A DNA stretch of 64,000 bases, taken from Zonotrichia leucophrys gambelii (taxonomy: Eukaryota > Chordata > Aves > Passeriformes > Passerellidae). Position numbers and translations under genes: made by a program. The stretch is from the NCBI RefSeq assembly GCF_028769735.1, contig NC_088194.1:566319-630318 (forward strand). Reading direction: 5' to 3'. Below, in pieces: positions 12,724-25,100 of this stretch. Below the pieces are notes generated by a model that searched no databases, was not told the origin of the DNA, and was given only the letters and a program-made list of their open reading frames with translations. How positions within the stretch are numbered: position 1 is the stretch's first letter; each line of letters begins with the position of its first letter.

Positions 12724-14760
12724 CCCCCGAGGGGCAGCCGAGCTCTGGGCTCTGGCTGGGCTGGGCAAGGAGAGAGGGCAGCAGCAGCAAACGGACAAAA
12801 TACAAACAGCAGCACCTGGGGGGCCGGGCTGGCACGGTGCCCACCCTGCTCTGCAGTGCTCTTGGTGTGTGTGTTGGTGGGCGTGCCTTGTATTGATGTT
12901 AGGTACTGAGGAAACCTCGTGGTTATTGTCCAGGATGGTCAAATTTAATTTATTTTTGCTTGATATTCCCACTCAGAGGAGAAAAAAAAACAAAACAAAA
13001 AAAAATTAAAAAAATAATAATAATAATAGGGAGGGCAGAGGAAAAGGACTGAGTTACTCTGAGGAGGATGCTCCCCACGGTCACTGCTCACCTGGGATTG
13101 TCCCAGCCACCCTCAGCACCGCCAGGGAAGGGAATCCAGGAATCCAGAGCGGAGAGGAAAGGCTGGAAAGGAAAAGCTGCCCTGAAGCTGCGGCCTCTGA
13201 TTTGCACAAGTTCCAGAAGAGAGAAACGTCCCCGGCCGAGCGCGGGGCTCGCCGTGGGACAGCTGAGCAGTCCCTGTGCTCCGTGCCCAGGAGAAGCTTC
13301 CAGAAGCTCGGAGAGGGCAGCAGAGCTGGGAGGAGGCACTTGCTGTGCGGGGGGAGGGGGTGGGGTGTGAGGTTTTTTTTTCCACTTTTTTTCTGCAGAG
13401 AAATTTTATAAAAGCGAAGTCAGCTCCTGAAGCCACCATTGCTGTTGGTTTTTTTGATAAGCTGTGGTTTCTCGTGTGTCTCGTGTGTTGTGCAAATAAA
13501 AATCCGTTAAAATTAAAAAAGGAAAAAAAAAACAAAACAAAACAAAAAAAACACCAAAAAAAAACCAACCCCAAGGACCCTTTCACTCCGTGCCCGTCAG
13601 GCAGTATCCGAGCGAGTGTTTGTCGTGAGCTGTAGAATTTATCAACTGCTAACACTACCCTCGTGTGCTGGTGGACAGCCGAGCGTCCGGGCAGCGCCAC
13701 CCGCTGGCGATTGTCGCGATTGTCGCGATTGTCCCGCCAGCGCCGGCCCCCGGACGGTGGCTTTGCTTTCCTGTCTCAGACGTACACATGCATATCCAGT
13801 CCTGTTTTAGGTGTTCTTATAAGAAATCCAGTTTTTAATGTGCCAAGTTGTATATATCTGCTGCGTGGATGTAAAGCAATACCGTAGTTACATGTTCCTT
13901 TTTATGGACCAAGCTCGTCCTAATGTACATTCTTGTTATTATTATAATTATTTTACTCTTAGTGGAACATGACTCATTCCATTAACTTTTATGTGTTGAT
14001 TTCAAAAGAGAAAACAAAACAAAACAAAACACAAAAAAAAAACCACAAAAAAAAAAAAAGAAAGGAAAAAAACCCTTTGAGAAAAAAAAATATTTTATTA
14101 AAAAAAAAAAAGAAATAAGAAAATAGTTTGGAATATTTTCTTACTGTAGAGAAGCACTGTACAGTACCAGGAACCCTGAGTATAAAATACTCGTGCGTGT
14201 AGTAGGAATATCGCATGTCCAACCCCTCGAGTTGTCTCATTTAGTTTCAAACAGAAATCATTGTCTCAAATGGTGTTAAACACTAAAAAGTTTTTAAAAA
14301 AAAAAAAAATAAAGTGCGTACAGAAGCGAGACACTAGCTCTGTCATTTTATCTTTCTTTTGTTGAAAGACTAAACAAAATGTTTTTTAGACAATCAAATG
14401 TTAGGTAAGTGCAAAGAATTGTTTTTTCTTACTGGTGTAGAAATTAATGACTTTTTTTATTTTTTGGTTATTTTATAATACTGAGCAGACCCGTGTGTCC
14501 CCAGGATCGCCGCCGGAGCCAGGAAGCACTACGTTACTGCAAATAGAGCTGAACCTTAGTCTGCATGGGTGTAGGCTGTGTGATTGCTGAAAATAAATGC
14601 TGCTAATATATTTCCTTTTTACAAAGCATATCTAAATAGATCATTGTTTTGATGTTAATCTTTGTAAATTATGTATTACCAATTTTAACATTGGATGTAA
14701 TTGCATAAAAAGCCTGCATCTCAATCCTGAGAGTCTAGTATTAAATGGAAAAAAATCTTT
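12724..14760 (+). other. ASH1L: ASH1L 3' untranslated region
   Basis: Runs from the stop codon to the last plausible poly(A) site. Possible signals are AATAAA at 13495-13500, 14308-14313 and 14592-14597, and ATTAAA at 14740-14745. The block is AT-rich with several A-runs, unlike the GC-rich arrays around it, and holds no gene-like ORF. A CG-rich hairpin with a repeated GATTGTCGC loop lies at 13685-13755. Confidence 0.8.
14740..14745 (+). terminator. ASH1L: Likely distal ASH1L poly(A) signal (ATTAAA)
   Basis: Last poly(A)-type hexamer before the sequence changes abruptly to a GGAT-rich minisatellite at about 14805. AATAAA at 14592 is an equally plausible alternative. Confidence 0.5.
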
Positions 14761-14799
14761 TCCTAAAGGTTGGCTCGGGGGGTTTTCTTTGCTGAGCTG

Positions 14800-15240
14800 G
14801 GTGGGAGGGTGGATGGACAGGAGGACAGGAGGTGGATGGACAGGAGGACAGGAGGTGGATGGATGGATGGACAGGAGGTGGATGGACAGGAGGACAGGAG
14901 GTGGATGGATGGACAGGAGGACAGGAGGTGGATGGATGGATGGACAGGAGGTGGGTGGATGGATGGACAGGAGGACAGGAGGTGGATGGACAGGAGGACT
15001 GGAGGTGGATGGACAGGAGGACAGGAGGTGGATGGGTGGATGGACAGGAGGTGGATGGACAGGAGGTGGGTGGATGGATGGACAGGAGGTGGATGGACAG
15101 GAGGACAGGAGGTGGATGGACAGGAGGACAGGAGGTGGGTGGATGGATGGATGGATGGATGGATGGATGGATGGATGGATGGACAGGAGGACAGGAGGTG
15201 GATGGATGGACAGGAGGTGGGTGGATGGATGGACAGGATC
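14800..15240. repeat. Minisatellite of ggatggacaggaggacaggagg type
   Basis: Interspersed 4-bp (ggat) and ~11-bp (acaggaggtgg / acaggagg) subunits make an irregular purine-rich array just downstream of ASH1L, including about 10 ggat units at 15141-15180. A small ~12-bp array of gtgcccag motifs follows at 15407-15460. Long ORFs here on both strands are artefacts. Confidence 0.93.
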
Positions 15241-15559
15241 CATCTGGGCAGGCTGGATCCATGGGATCCATGGGATCCATGGGGCGAGGCTCAGCAATGC
15301 TGGGTGCTGCCCTTGGGTCACAGCAACCCCACAGAACATTCCAGGCTCAGGGAAAAGGGGCTGGAAAGGCCCTGGGGGTGCTGGGGATGCAGCTGGACAC
15401 GGGCCCAGATGTGCCCAGGTGTGCCCAGGTGTGCCCAGGTGTGCCCAGATGTGCCCAGGTGTGCAAGAGACCAATGGCACCTGGCCTGGGCCAGGACAGT
15501 GACCCCATCCCCTCCTGCTGCCTCTGCTGAGCGACCTCAAACCCTGGATCAGTTTGGGG

Positions 15560-16440
15560 TTTTTTATGACGAGAGATTGAGGGACTGGAGCATGTCCAGA
15601 GCTGGGAAAGGGCTGGAGAATCCCTGAGGGAGCTGGGAAGGGAATGGAGAATCCTGAAGGAGCTGGGAATGAATAGAGAATCCCTGAGGGAGCTGGGAAG
15701 GGAATGGAGAATTCCTGAGGGAGCTGGGAAGGGAATGGAGAATCCCTGAGGGAGCTGGGAAGGGAATGGAGAGTTCCTGAAGGAGCTGGGAAGGGTCTGG
15801 AAAACTTCTGAAGGAGCTGGGGAGGGAATGGAGAATTCCTGAGGGAGCTGGGAATTCCTGAGGGAGTTGGGAAGGGAATGGAGAATTCCTGAGGGAGCTG
15901 GGAAGGGTCTGGAAAACTCCTGAAGGAGCTGGGGATGAATGGAGAATTCCTGAGGGAGCTGGGAATTCCTGAGGGAGTGGGGAAGGGGCTGAAGAACTCT
16001 TGAGGGAGCTGGAAAAAGGACTGGATAATTCCTGAGGGAACTGGGTAAGAGCTGGAGAATTCCTGAGGGAGCTGGGAAGGGAATGGAGAATTCTTGAGGG
16101 ATTTGGGAAGGGAATGGAGAATCCCTGAGGGAGCTGAGGGGGCTCAGCCTGGAGCAAAGGAGGCTCAGGAGGACCTGAGCTCTGCACAGCTCCTGCCAGG
16201 AGGGCACAGCCGGGGGGATTTGGGATCTTATCCCAGGGAACAGGGACAGGAGCAGAGGGAACGGCCTCAGGCTGAGGCTCAGGGTGGGCACAGCAGAATT
16301 TCCCCATGGGAAGGGGGCTCAGGGATTGGAACTGACCCGGAAGGGTTGGAGTGCCCATCCCTGGAGGCGTCCAAGGAACACCTGGAGGTGGCACTGAGTG
16401 CTCTGGGCTGGGGACAGGGTGGGGATTGGGCTGTCCTGGC
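15560..16440 (+). mobile_element. CR1 copy with an internal ~30-bp minisatellite
   Basis: The left edge (ggactggagcatgtccagag) and right part (ggctcagcctggagcaaagg, aacggcctcaggctgaggct, tccctggaggcgtccaagga) follow CR1 order. Between them (about 15605-16130) the phrase gggagctgggaagggaatgg plus agaattcctga is repeated about 17 times. The phrase matches the CR1 stretch normally seen once before the 'cagcctggag' motif, so the array is an internal expansion. It lies between ASH1L and RUSC1. Confidence 0.75.
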
Positions 16441-16885
16441 TCCTGAACACACCCTGGGAACCTGGGAACACCCAGCTGGGATGGAAACCAACCCAGGAAC
16501 ACCCAGCTGGGATGGGAACCAACCTGGGAACATCCAGCTGGGATGGGAACCTGGGATCGTCCTCTGGGATGGGAATCCATGGACACCCACCTGGGATGAG
16601 AACCAACCTGGGAACATCCCCTGGGGATGGGAACCCAGGAATACCCTCTAGGGACACCCACCTTGGGATCACCCACCGGGATGGGAACCTGGGAACACCC
16701 ATTGGGATGGGAACTCAGGAACATGACCCTGGGATGGGAACCTGGGATGGGAACCCAGGAACACCCCCCTGGAATGGAAACCAAGCCTGGAACACCCAGC
16801 TGAGATGGGAACCCAGAAATACCCAGTGGGATGGGAACCTGGGATCACCCACCTGCAATGGGAACCAACCCAGGAACACCCCCTG
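16440..16885. repeat. ~27-bp minisatellite (gggatgggaacc / ggaacacccagct)
   Basis: About 15 diverged units of gggaacacccagctgggatg with ggaaccaacct, directly after the CR1 copy. Intergenic. Confidence 0.88.
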
Positions 16886-17996
16886 GGATTGAGCCCCATC
16901 TGCCAGAGGTCTCAGAGGGTTCCGTGTGACCCCAGGGGCCCTGCAGGAGGGGTGGTGACAGCACAGTCACCATGAGGGGTCTCAGGGGCTGTGACCACGC
17001 CTGCCCGTGAGGCAAACTGGGCCAGGAGCCATTGAATCCACAGATTTGGTGCCCATTCCCAGGGGACAAACCCAAGGAGCCCCCTGGTCCTGCTCAGGCT
17101 GGGGACTGTCACCCCCAGGGGAATGCAGAGAGATCTCTCACCTGCAGGTCCCTCAGGAATGGAACAGCTTCTCCTCCTCCACACCCCTTCTGTGGAACCT
17201 GATTTTTCCTTTTCCCTTTCCCAGTCTGGCTCTCTTTGACCATGAAAATGCCACGTTTGACCCCTGTGCCCCTTTTAAAGCCAAGCCTCGGAGGGCTGTT
17301 TATTTAAAAAAGAAAATAAACAAATGGAAGTAGCACCTGGCTTCCTCCTTCTGGCATGACCTCGTTCCGAAAGCCCAGAAGCAGCTGTGGAAATCAATCA
17401 AGCCTCCTTGAGGCGAGCCAAGGAACATTCCAATTAGGACATCGCGTCACTCGTCTGAGAATAAAAACCCCGGCGAGAGAAGTGGAAATGAGAGAAATGA
17501 GAGCAGAGTGAAGGGAGAGCGGCTTCACCCGGGGCTGACGCAGCGAAAAGGGGAAATCAGGAGGGTGAAACGTGGCCATGGGAGGGACAGAGGCCCAAAA
17601 CTGTCCCTGCTGCTGCCGTGGGGCCGCTCCCTGCTACGGCCACACCTTCCTTTCACTGGGCAGCCCAGCAGGAAATGCAAATTCTGGCCTGAAATCACAA
17701 GCGATGACAAAACCACGAAGAGCTCGGAGCCGTTTAGCCCCTACTGCCATCCCCTGGGCTATGAAAAGATCAGTTGAAGTTTTATAAATAACCAAAGCAG
17801 CGACCTGGGCTGTTCCCAGCAGCTTTTCCAGGGATATTCCTGGCTCGGGGAGGCTGCAGCCGCCTCTGCCCCGCTGTGGAGGAGCTTGGGCATCTTCAGG
17901 GCCCCTTTCCTGCTCTCCCTGGCTGGGGGTGCTGAGCACCAGCACAGCCCCGGCATCTCCTCATCCCATCCCACCCCACTGCCCATTGCCACGCCT
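16886..17996. other. Intergenic interval, no gene recognised
   Basis: Single-copy DNA between the ASH1L and RUSC1 transcription ends. A 108-codon ORF at 17007-17333 ends in an A-rich stretch with AATAAA and shows no family resemblance. No RNA gene was recognised. Confidence 0.5.
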
Positions 17997-18160
17997 GAGT
18001 CACAACCTTTATTTCCAGCTTTTTTTCCCTGCAGAACGAGCTCATTCCAGTGGTTATGATTATTTACAGAGTGCAGGGCGGGGCGCACTGGAGGTGGCAG
18101 CACAGACAGTCGGACAGACAGACAGACGGATGGAGGCCACACGGGGCAGGGAGAGGAGCT
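17997..18160 (-). repeat. Extra copy of the RUSC1 3' terminal sequence
   Basis: About 160 bp that match 18766-18925 closely: gagtcacaacctttatttcc, acgagctcattccagtg, ttatttacagagtgca, and the gacagacagacggatgga tract. Both carry an AATAAA on the minus strand. The copy further from RUSC1 is this one, so it could serve as a distal 3' end or be an inert duplicate. Confidence 0.85.
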
Positions 18161-18464
18161 GTCCCTGCCCTGGCACGGGGGTGGGCAGCTCGCTCTTGCT
18201 GCTGCTTTGCTCCTGCTTGCTTTTGCTTCTGCTCATTAGCTAGTTCAGCTGAACAGTCCAAATTTCTTCCTGGTTTGTTTCTCCTTTCCATTTTGGAACA
18301 AACTTGAACCTGCTCTGGGCTGGGACCTGGGAACACCGAGGGTTTGCACCTTGTGGCTGCAGCAGCTGCCCCAGCACAGGAGGGACTGAGAACAGAGCGC
18401 CCACCCCAAGAGAGACTTTCTGAATTTGTCATCTTTCTCAGAGTGGTGTCACCTGGTATTGTTC

Positions 18465-18630
18465 ATTCTGTGTGCTGGGGGTGCTGTGTGTGTTCAATAA
18501 ACAGGATCTGTGTGCTGGGGTGCTGTGCCTGTTCAATAAACACGATCTGTTGTGCTGAGGGTGCTGTGTGTGTTCAATAAACAGGATCTGTGTGCTGGGG
18601 GTGCTGTGCCTGTTCCATAAACAGGTTCTT
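18465..18630 (+). repeat. ~40-bp array with a poly(A) signal in each unit
   Basis: Four units of gtgtgctgggggtgctgtg plus tgttcaataaacaggatct. AATAAA occurs on the + strand at 18496-18501, 18535-18540 and 18576-18581; the fourth unit has CATAAA. It lies between the two copies of the RUSC1 3' end, antisense to RUSC1. No + strand gene is known to end here. Confidence 0.85.
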
Positions 18631-18765
18631 TCCACTTCTCTCCAAGGAATCCTTCCCGAACCGGTTGTGGGGAGATGGGCCCTGTGGGTTTGTTTTCTGG
18701 AGGGGCCCCCTCCCTTTTTTGGGGATTCTCTACCAAATTTGCCCTAAACCAGAACAAAATTTTGT

Positions 18766-19142
18766 GAGTCACAACCTTTATTTCCAGCTTTTTCCCGGTG
18801 GAACGAGCTCATTCCAGTGATTACAATTATTTACAGAGTGCACGGCGGGGCACCGGAGGTGGCAGCGGTGGCAGGACAGACGGACGGACAGACGGATGGA
18901 GGTGACACGGGGGTGGGCAGCAGCTGAGGGGCCCCCGAGCTGCCAAGGAGGGGCCGGGGGGGACACGGTGGCACACGGTGACCTCATGCAGCAGTGACAG
19001 GCACAGGGCAGGGGGCCCTGGGAGCCGCCAGCCCCGGAGCTGGGGAAGCTCTGGAGGTGACAGGAGACACCCAGAGCTGGCACCGCTCCGGAGAGCTCAG
19101 CTGCTCCCTCAGGTCCCTTCCTCCTCCTCCTCCTCCTCCTCC
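18766..19142 (-). other. RUSC1: RUSC1 3' untranslated region
   Basis: Extends from the stop codon to the minus-strand AATAAA (seen as tttatt at 18778-18783). It includes a (CTC)n/(GAG)n tract at about 19120-19142 beside the stop. The terminal 160 bp is duplicated at 17997-18160. Confidence 0.65.
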
Positions 19143-22100
19143 TCACAAAATCAGGGATGTGTAACCAACGGGAACGAGGCCGGTGCTGTTGCCATGGCAG
19201 CAGCGGATCCAGTCTTCATCCACGGTGGAGAGAAGCTCCAGGATGTCCCCTTTGTGGAAGCTCAGGTGCCCATCAGCCGTGCCCGTGTGGTCACACAGTG
19301 CCCGGACTGCCCTGCGTCAAAAATGTCACCCCTGCACCAAAAATGTCACCCCCTGCACCAGCAGTGTCATCCCTGTGTCAAAAATGTCACCGCTGTGTCA
19401 CCAATGTCACCCCTGCACCACCAATGTCACCCCCTGTACCAGTGTCACCTGACACAATGTCACCCTGTGGCCAGTGTCCCCCCCACAAATGTCACCCCTG
19501 CGCCACAAATGTCACCTCTGTGGCACCAATGTCCCCCAAGGGTGTGGGGACATCAGAGATGGCCCAGAGGGTGTGGGGACATTGGGGTCAGCGAGGATGG
19601 GGAAGAGGGAAGCACCAAACACTGTTTGGGATGGCCACAAACCCACCCTGCCCACTTGGACAGAGCTGCTCCAACAGCTGCCACATGCTTGCCCCACACA
19701 AGCTGCCACGAATCCACAAAGCACACAAGAAAATGCCAAAAATTGTCCCCAAAACGTTTTGGAAAAGCAGCTGAGCCCAGCAGGGGAAGGGGATCCTTGG
19801 GGGTGCAGTTGTGGCTTTCCCTTTAGGGGTGTGAGCGACCCCCTGAAAGCAGCCCCGGCTTTCCCCCAGCCAGAAAAGCCCCCACAGCCCTGCCCAGTCC
19901 CTCTCCCAGCTCTGTCCATTCCCAGCTCTGCCCATCCCATCCCAGCCCTGCCCATCCCAGCCCCATCCCATCCCTCCCTTGATCCCATCCCAGCATCCAT
20001 CATCCCATCATCCCATCCATCCCATGCATCCCATCCCATCCATCATCCCATCCCATCCCATCCCATTGATCCATCCCATCCCATCAATCCCATCCCATCC
20101 CATCCCAGCCCATTGATCCCATCAATCCCATCCCATTGATCCCATCAATCCCATTCCATTGATCCCATCAATCCCATCCCATCCCATTGATCCCATCCCA
20201 TCCCATCAATCCCATCCCAGCCCATTGATCCATCGCCCTCATCGTCCATCATCCCATCCCATCCCATTGATCCATCCATCCATCCCCTCCCATTAATCCC
20301 ATCCCATTGATCCCATCCCATCCATCATCCCATCCAGATCCCAGCCCATTGATCCCATCAATCCCATCCCAGCCATCCCACCCATGATCCCATTATCCCA
20401 TCCCATCCCATGTCCCATCCCATTGATCCCATCAATCCCATTCATCCCATTCCATCATCCATCCCATCCCATTGATCCCCATCCCATCCTATCCATAGCA
20501 ATCCCAGCCACCTATCAATCCATCCCATCCATTGATCCCATCCCATCCCATCAATCCCATCCCCCCCCACCCCATTCCAGCCTCACCTGCGGCCCGGGGC
20601 CAGGCCGGGCTCGCTCCTGCCCGGCTGCTGCTCCGGGCTGCGGCTCCTGTCCGGTGCCAGCCCCTTCACCACCCCGGCCAGGACACGGGGGCTGGGGGCC
20701 AGCCAGCGGGACGGCCTCCTGCCGGAGCAAAGGGAGCCACCAGCTCACCTGGGAGCCCTTCCTGCTGCTGATCTCAGGCTTTTCTGCTGATCTGGGAGCT
20801 GATAAACAGCACTGAGCCTGCCCAGGAGCTCCTGCTGCTCCAAGGCGATGGCAGCAGCGCTTGGGACGTGCACTAATGCCAGGGGAAACCCTACAAGATC
20901 CCCATGAAGCCACCACAGAAATCCTTCTTCAGCCCACCTGAGCACACAGAAACCCCCCCTGAGCACACCTGAGCACACAGAAACCCCACCTGAGCACACA
21001 GAAACCCCTCCTGAGCACACAGAAACCCCTCCTGAGCACACCTGAGCACACAGAAACCCCTCCTCAGCCCTCACAAACCCTCCCACCTGTGCCTGCCCAA
21101 GCTGGGTCTCACCTGGACCTGCCCAAGGCGGTGTCAGGGCTGCAGGGGAAGCTCCTGCACGAGGGGTTGGTGGCTCCAAAGAGCCAGCCCAGCCAGCTGC
21201 CCCTGTCAGCACCGGGAGGATCAGCCATCTCCGCCTGGTTCCTGTTGGCAGGAGGCGCTGGGGAAGCAGCCAGGAGGTTTTTTCCAGCAGTGGGATCATC
21301 CAGCTTGGTGAGCGCTCTGGTTCCAGTGGGCAAGAAGAGATCTTCAGGGGAGGAGCTCCCTGAGGTGTCAGTGCTGCTGCTGGGCTTTGGGTGAGAGGGT
21401 TCAGCGCCAGCTTTGGTCTGGAGGAGCTGCAGCTCCGTGGCTCTGGGCTCACTTAAGGAAATTTGGGATTGCCCAGCCTGGCCCGGGCTGGGTTCCCCCG
21501 CCCGCAGCTTCGTCCACCAGACCGAGGGGGACTTTTCCTTGCTGGCAGCAGTGTAAACCCTGGAGCTCTGGCTCAGCTGCCCCCACCAGCCACTGAGGCC
21601 AGCCCCGGTGCCCCCCGTGCTCTCCGAGGGGGTGGCAGAGCCCCGCAAACTGCGGCTGATTTGGTCGCCCCAGCGCAGCACCTGCTGCAGGGTTTGCTGC
21701 AGGGCAGCCCCCACTGGTGGGGCAGGCACCAGCCCACCCATGGTGGCTTGGGAGCGGCCCCCCGTGCCCCCCACCCTGCCCAGAGCATCGGGAGGGGTCT
21801 CATCCTCCAGGCTGTCCCCAGCAGCACTGCTGCGCCCCCCCAGGGACCCCCGCACGGGGCTGGGGGACAGCGGGGACTGCAGGCGGCGGGACAAGGGCCG
21901 GACGTCCACGGAGAGGTGGTGGTGCTCAAAGAGCAAGTCCAGGTGGAAGGTCAGCACCGAGAGGGGCTGGATGAGCAGCAGGAGCTCGTCAGCAAGGTGG
22001 GGCAGAGGGCCCTGGCTCAGGGCAAAGAAGGCCGTGGGGGAGTAAAGCACGGAGATCACACCTGCGGGGACAGGGACAGGTGAGGCAGGGGCAGGATGTC

Positions 22101-25100
22101 CCTTGTGCTTGTCACATCCCCACCAAGGGCCAGCCAGGCTGTCCACGTCACTCAGAGCACCCTCTGTGCTGAAGATGCACCATGGAAAACCGTCCACTAT
22201 GGGAAGTGGATGTATCCCAAGCCCAGAGTGGGATTTTCAGCCTGGCAGGTTGAGAGGGCTCAGGGAGGGAGCTCCTGGGCACCGTGTCCTTACCTGGGCT
22301 CTTCTGCAGGTGAGATATCCACAGCTCCAGCTGTTTAATGCTAAACAAGACAAAGGGAACCCAAATTAGAGCCCCTGGGACAGCTCCAGCCTGCTGTGGG
22401 GCTGGCAGGGTTAACACCACTCACTTCAGAAGGCCGAGGATGAAGGCGTGGAACTTCTGCCTGCTGCTGCTGAGGGGGGCCAGCCCGGCCACGTGCCAGC
22501 ACAGCGAGTGCAGGGAGCGGCTGCTGGGGCCTGTGGGGTGCAGAGCACACACACTCGGTGCCCAGGGCACAGACAATGCCCAGGGCACAGACATTCACTG
22601 ATCAGGGCATAGACAATGCCCAGGGCACAGCAGCACTCAGTGCCCAGGGCACAGACACACTGCCCAGGGCACAGACACTCCCCAGGGCACAGACACTGCC
22701 CATGGCACAAACACTGCCCATGGCACAAACACTGCCCAGGGCACAGACACACTGACCCAGGCACAGACACATGCCAGGGCACAGACATACTCCACAGGGC
22801 ACAGACACTGCCCAGGGCACAGACACTGCCCATGGCACAGACAGTGCCCAGAGCACAGACACTGCCCAAGGCACAGCAGCACTCAGTGCCCATGGCACAG
22901 ACACTGCCCAGGGCACAGACACTGCCCATGGCACAGACACACTGCCCAGGGCACAGACACTGCGGCCCAGCAGCACATCAGTGCCCAGAGCACAGACACA
23001 TGCCCAAGAGCACATGCAGGCACACATTGCCCAGGGCACAGACACTGCCCAGGGCACAGACACACTGCCCATGGCACAGACACTGCCCAGGGCACAGACA
23101 CTGCCCAGGGCACAGACACTCGGTGCCCAGAGCACAGACACTGCCCAGGGCACAGCAGCACTCCAGGCCCCTGGAGATGCCCCCACCCTCACCTGTCTTC
23201 ACCGAGGCTTCCACCACGCTCCAGGGGGAGTTTCTCCTCTGGCCTGTGATAACATCCTTCTGGAAAGGCTTCAGCCCGTCCTCCACCAAGGCGCAGAGAG
23301 CAGGGCACAGGGTGTGCAGCAGCAGGTAGCCCACGTCGGGGTTGAGCCGGCTGTCCCCCAGCTGGGCCTGGGGAGAGCAGGAACACGAGGAGATGGGAGG
23401 GAGGGGAAGGGCAGCACCCGACCCTGATTCCACTGGGAGGGATGAGGGAATCCCAGAATCCTTCCCAGCTCTCACCTTCTGCACCACGTTCCGCGCGGTG
23501 CTGAAGTGGGCGATGACCTTGTCCACAGCGGAGCTGACGGCGACCAGCAGCGCTGGGGACGAGGGAGAGGAGGAGAGAAGGAGAGAAGAAGGGAAAGGTC
23601 AGTCTGGAGGGACCCGGACACCACCGGACCCTGCAGTGCTGGAACCGCAGGTCGGGCACCCTCGGGGGGTTGCGGCGGTGCTGCAGCCGCGTTCTCCGGC
23701 TGGCCCGGATCACCTGCCGGGGGCGGGCAGGGCCGGGCCCGGTGCAGGCAACGCTGCCGGTCCCTGCCTGCACTGTCCCTGTCCGCACTGTCCCTGCCTG
23801 CAGTGTCCCTGCCGCACTGTCCCGTCCGGCACGTCACCCTGCAGTGCCCTGCAGTGTCCCGCCGCAGCCAGTCTGCCTGTCCCTGCCCCCCACGTCCCTG
23901 TCCCAGCCACTGCTCTTCTTGTCCCTGCCTGTACTGTGTCCCGCCTGCAATGTTCGTGCCCTGCAGTGTCCCTGCCCCAGCCCAGCTCCGCCTGTCCCTG
24001 CCCGCACTGTCCCTGCGTGTCCCTCCCTGTCCCAGCCCAGCCCGGCCGGTGCCCCGGACACCGACCCGCCCCAGGACGAGCCCCTCGCACCCTCCCGACC
24101 CCGCTGCCCCCTCCTCCCCTCCCGCCCCGTTCTGCGAGAATTTGCCCCAACCTTTCGTTTGCTCGCCATGCGGCCCCTCCGCTCTTCCCCCTCCGGGCCG
24201 GGCGGCTCCAGCGGCGGCTCCGGCGGCGGCTCCGGCGGGGAGCGGCTCGGGCCTGGCTGGAGACAGCGGGGCAGCGGGGTCAGGCGGGGCGGCGGCTGCA
24301 GCGCTGCCCGGGCCCGGGGGAGGAGGAGGAGGAGCGGGGCCGGCGGCGGGGCCCGGCTCGCTGCGGCTCATGGAGCCAAGGGCGGCGGGGCCGGGCCGGG
24401 CCGGGCGGAGGAAGCGCTGGGAGCCGCGGGGCGGAGCGGCGGCACCGGGACGGCCCCGGCACGTCCTGAACCGCGCTGGGCCATGCAGGGGAACGCCGGA
24501 GCTCGCCGTGCCCGGCCCGGAGCGACCCGGGATCGCTCTCACCGCCCGGGAACCCGCACCCGGTCCCGCAAGCCCCGGGCAGGACCCCGGAAGGAGCCGC
24601 AGTACCCCCAGAGTCAGCCCCAGACTCCCCCCAGACTCATCCCAGACTCACCCCCATATTCACCCCAGACTCACCCCCAGACTCATCCCCCAAACCACCC
24701 CCCCCAGACACTGATCCCAGACTCATCCCCAGACTCACCCCAAACTCAACCCAGATTCACCCCAGACTCACCCCAGACCCTCATCCCCAACTACATTACC
24801 CAGACTCATCCCCAACTCCCACCAGACCTCCACTCCCCCAGAGTCACCCCAGACTCCCCCCCACACTCACCCCCCGTGCGGGTCTCGTCTCCTCTCTGTG
24901 CCGCCCGTGGCACCGCGGGCTCCCCGCCGGGCCCCCCGAGCCCCCGGAGCGGGGCTGTCCCCATCCCCTTTTCTCCTGGGGGCAGCCGCCCCTTCTCCAC
25001 ATCCCTGGGCTGCCCCTCGGCTATGGGATGCAGGCTCGGCCGGGCTCTCCTCCTCGCCTGGTGCCCGTCGCTGGCTGCCAGACCCTGTCCCCCCACCAGG

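Noticed and set aside
14770..15627. ORFs of 232-299 codons on both strands
   Set aside because: Produced by the ggatggacagg minisatellite.
17007..17333. 108-codon + strand ORF ending in a Lys-rich tail
   Set aside because: Ends in an A-rich stretch, no similarity recognised, no exon structure.
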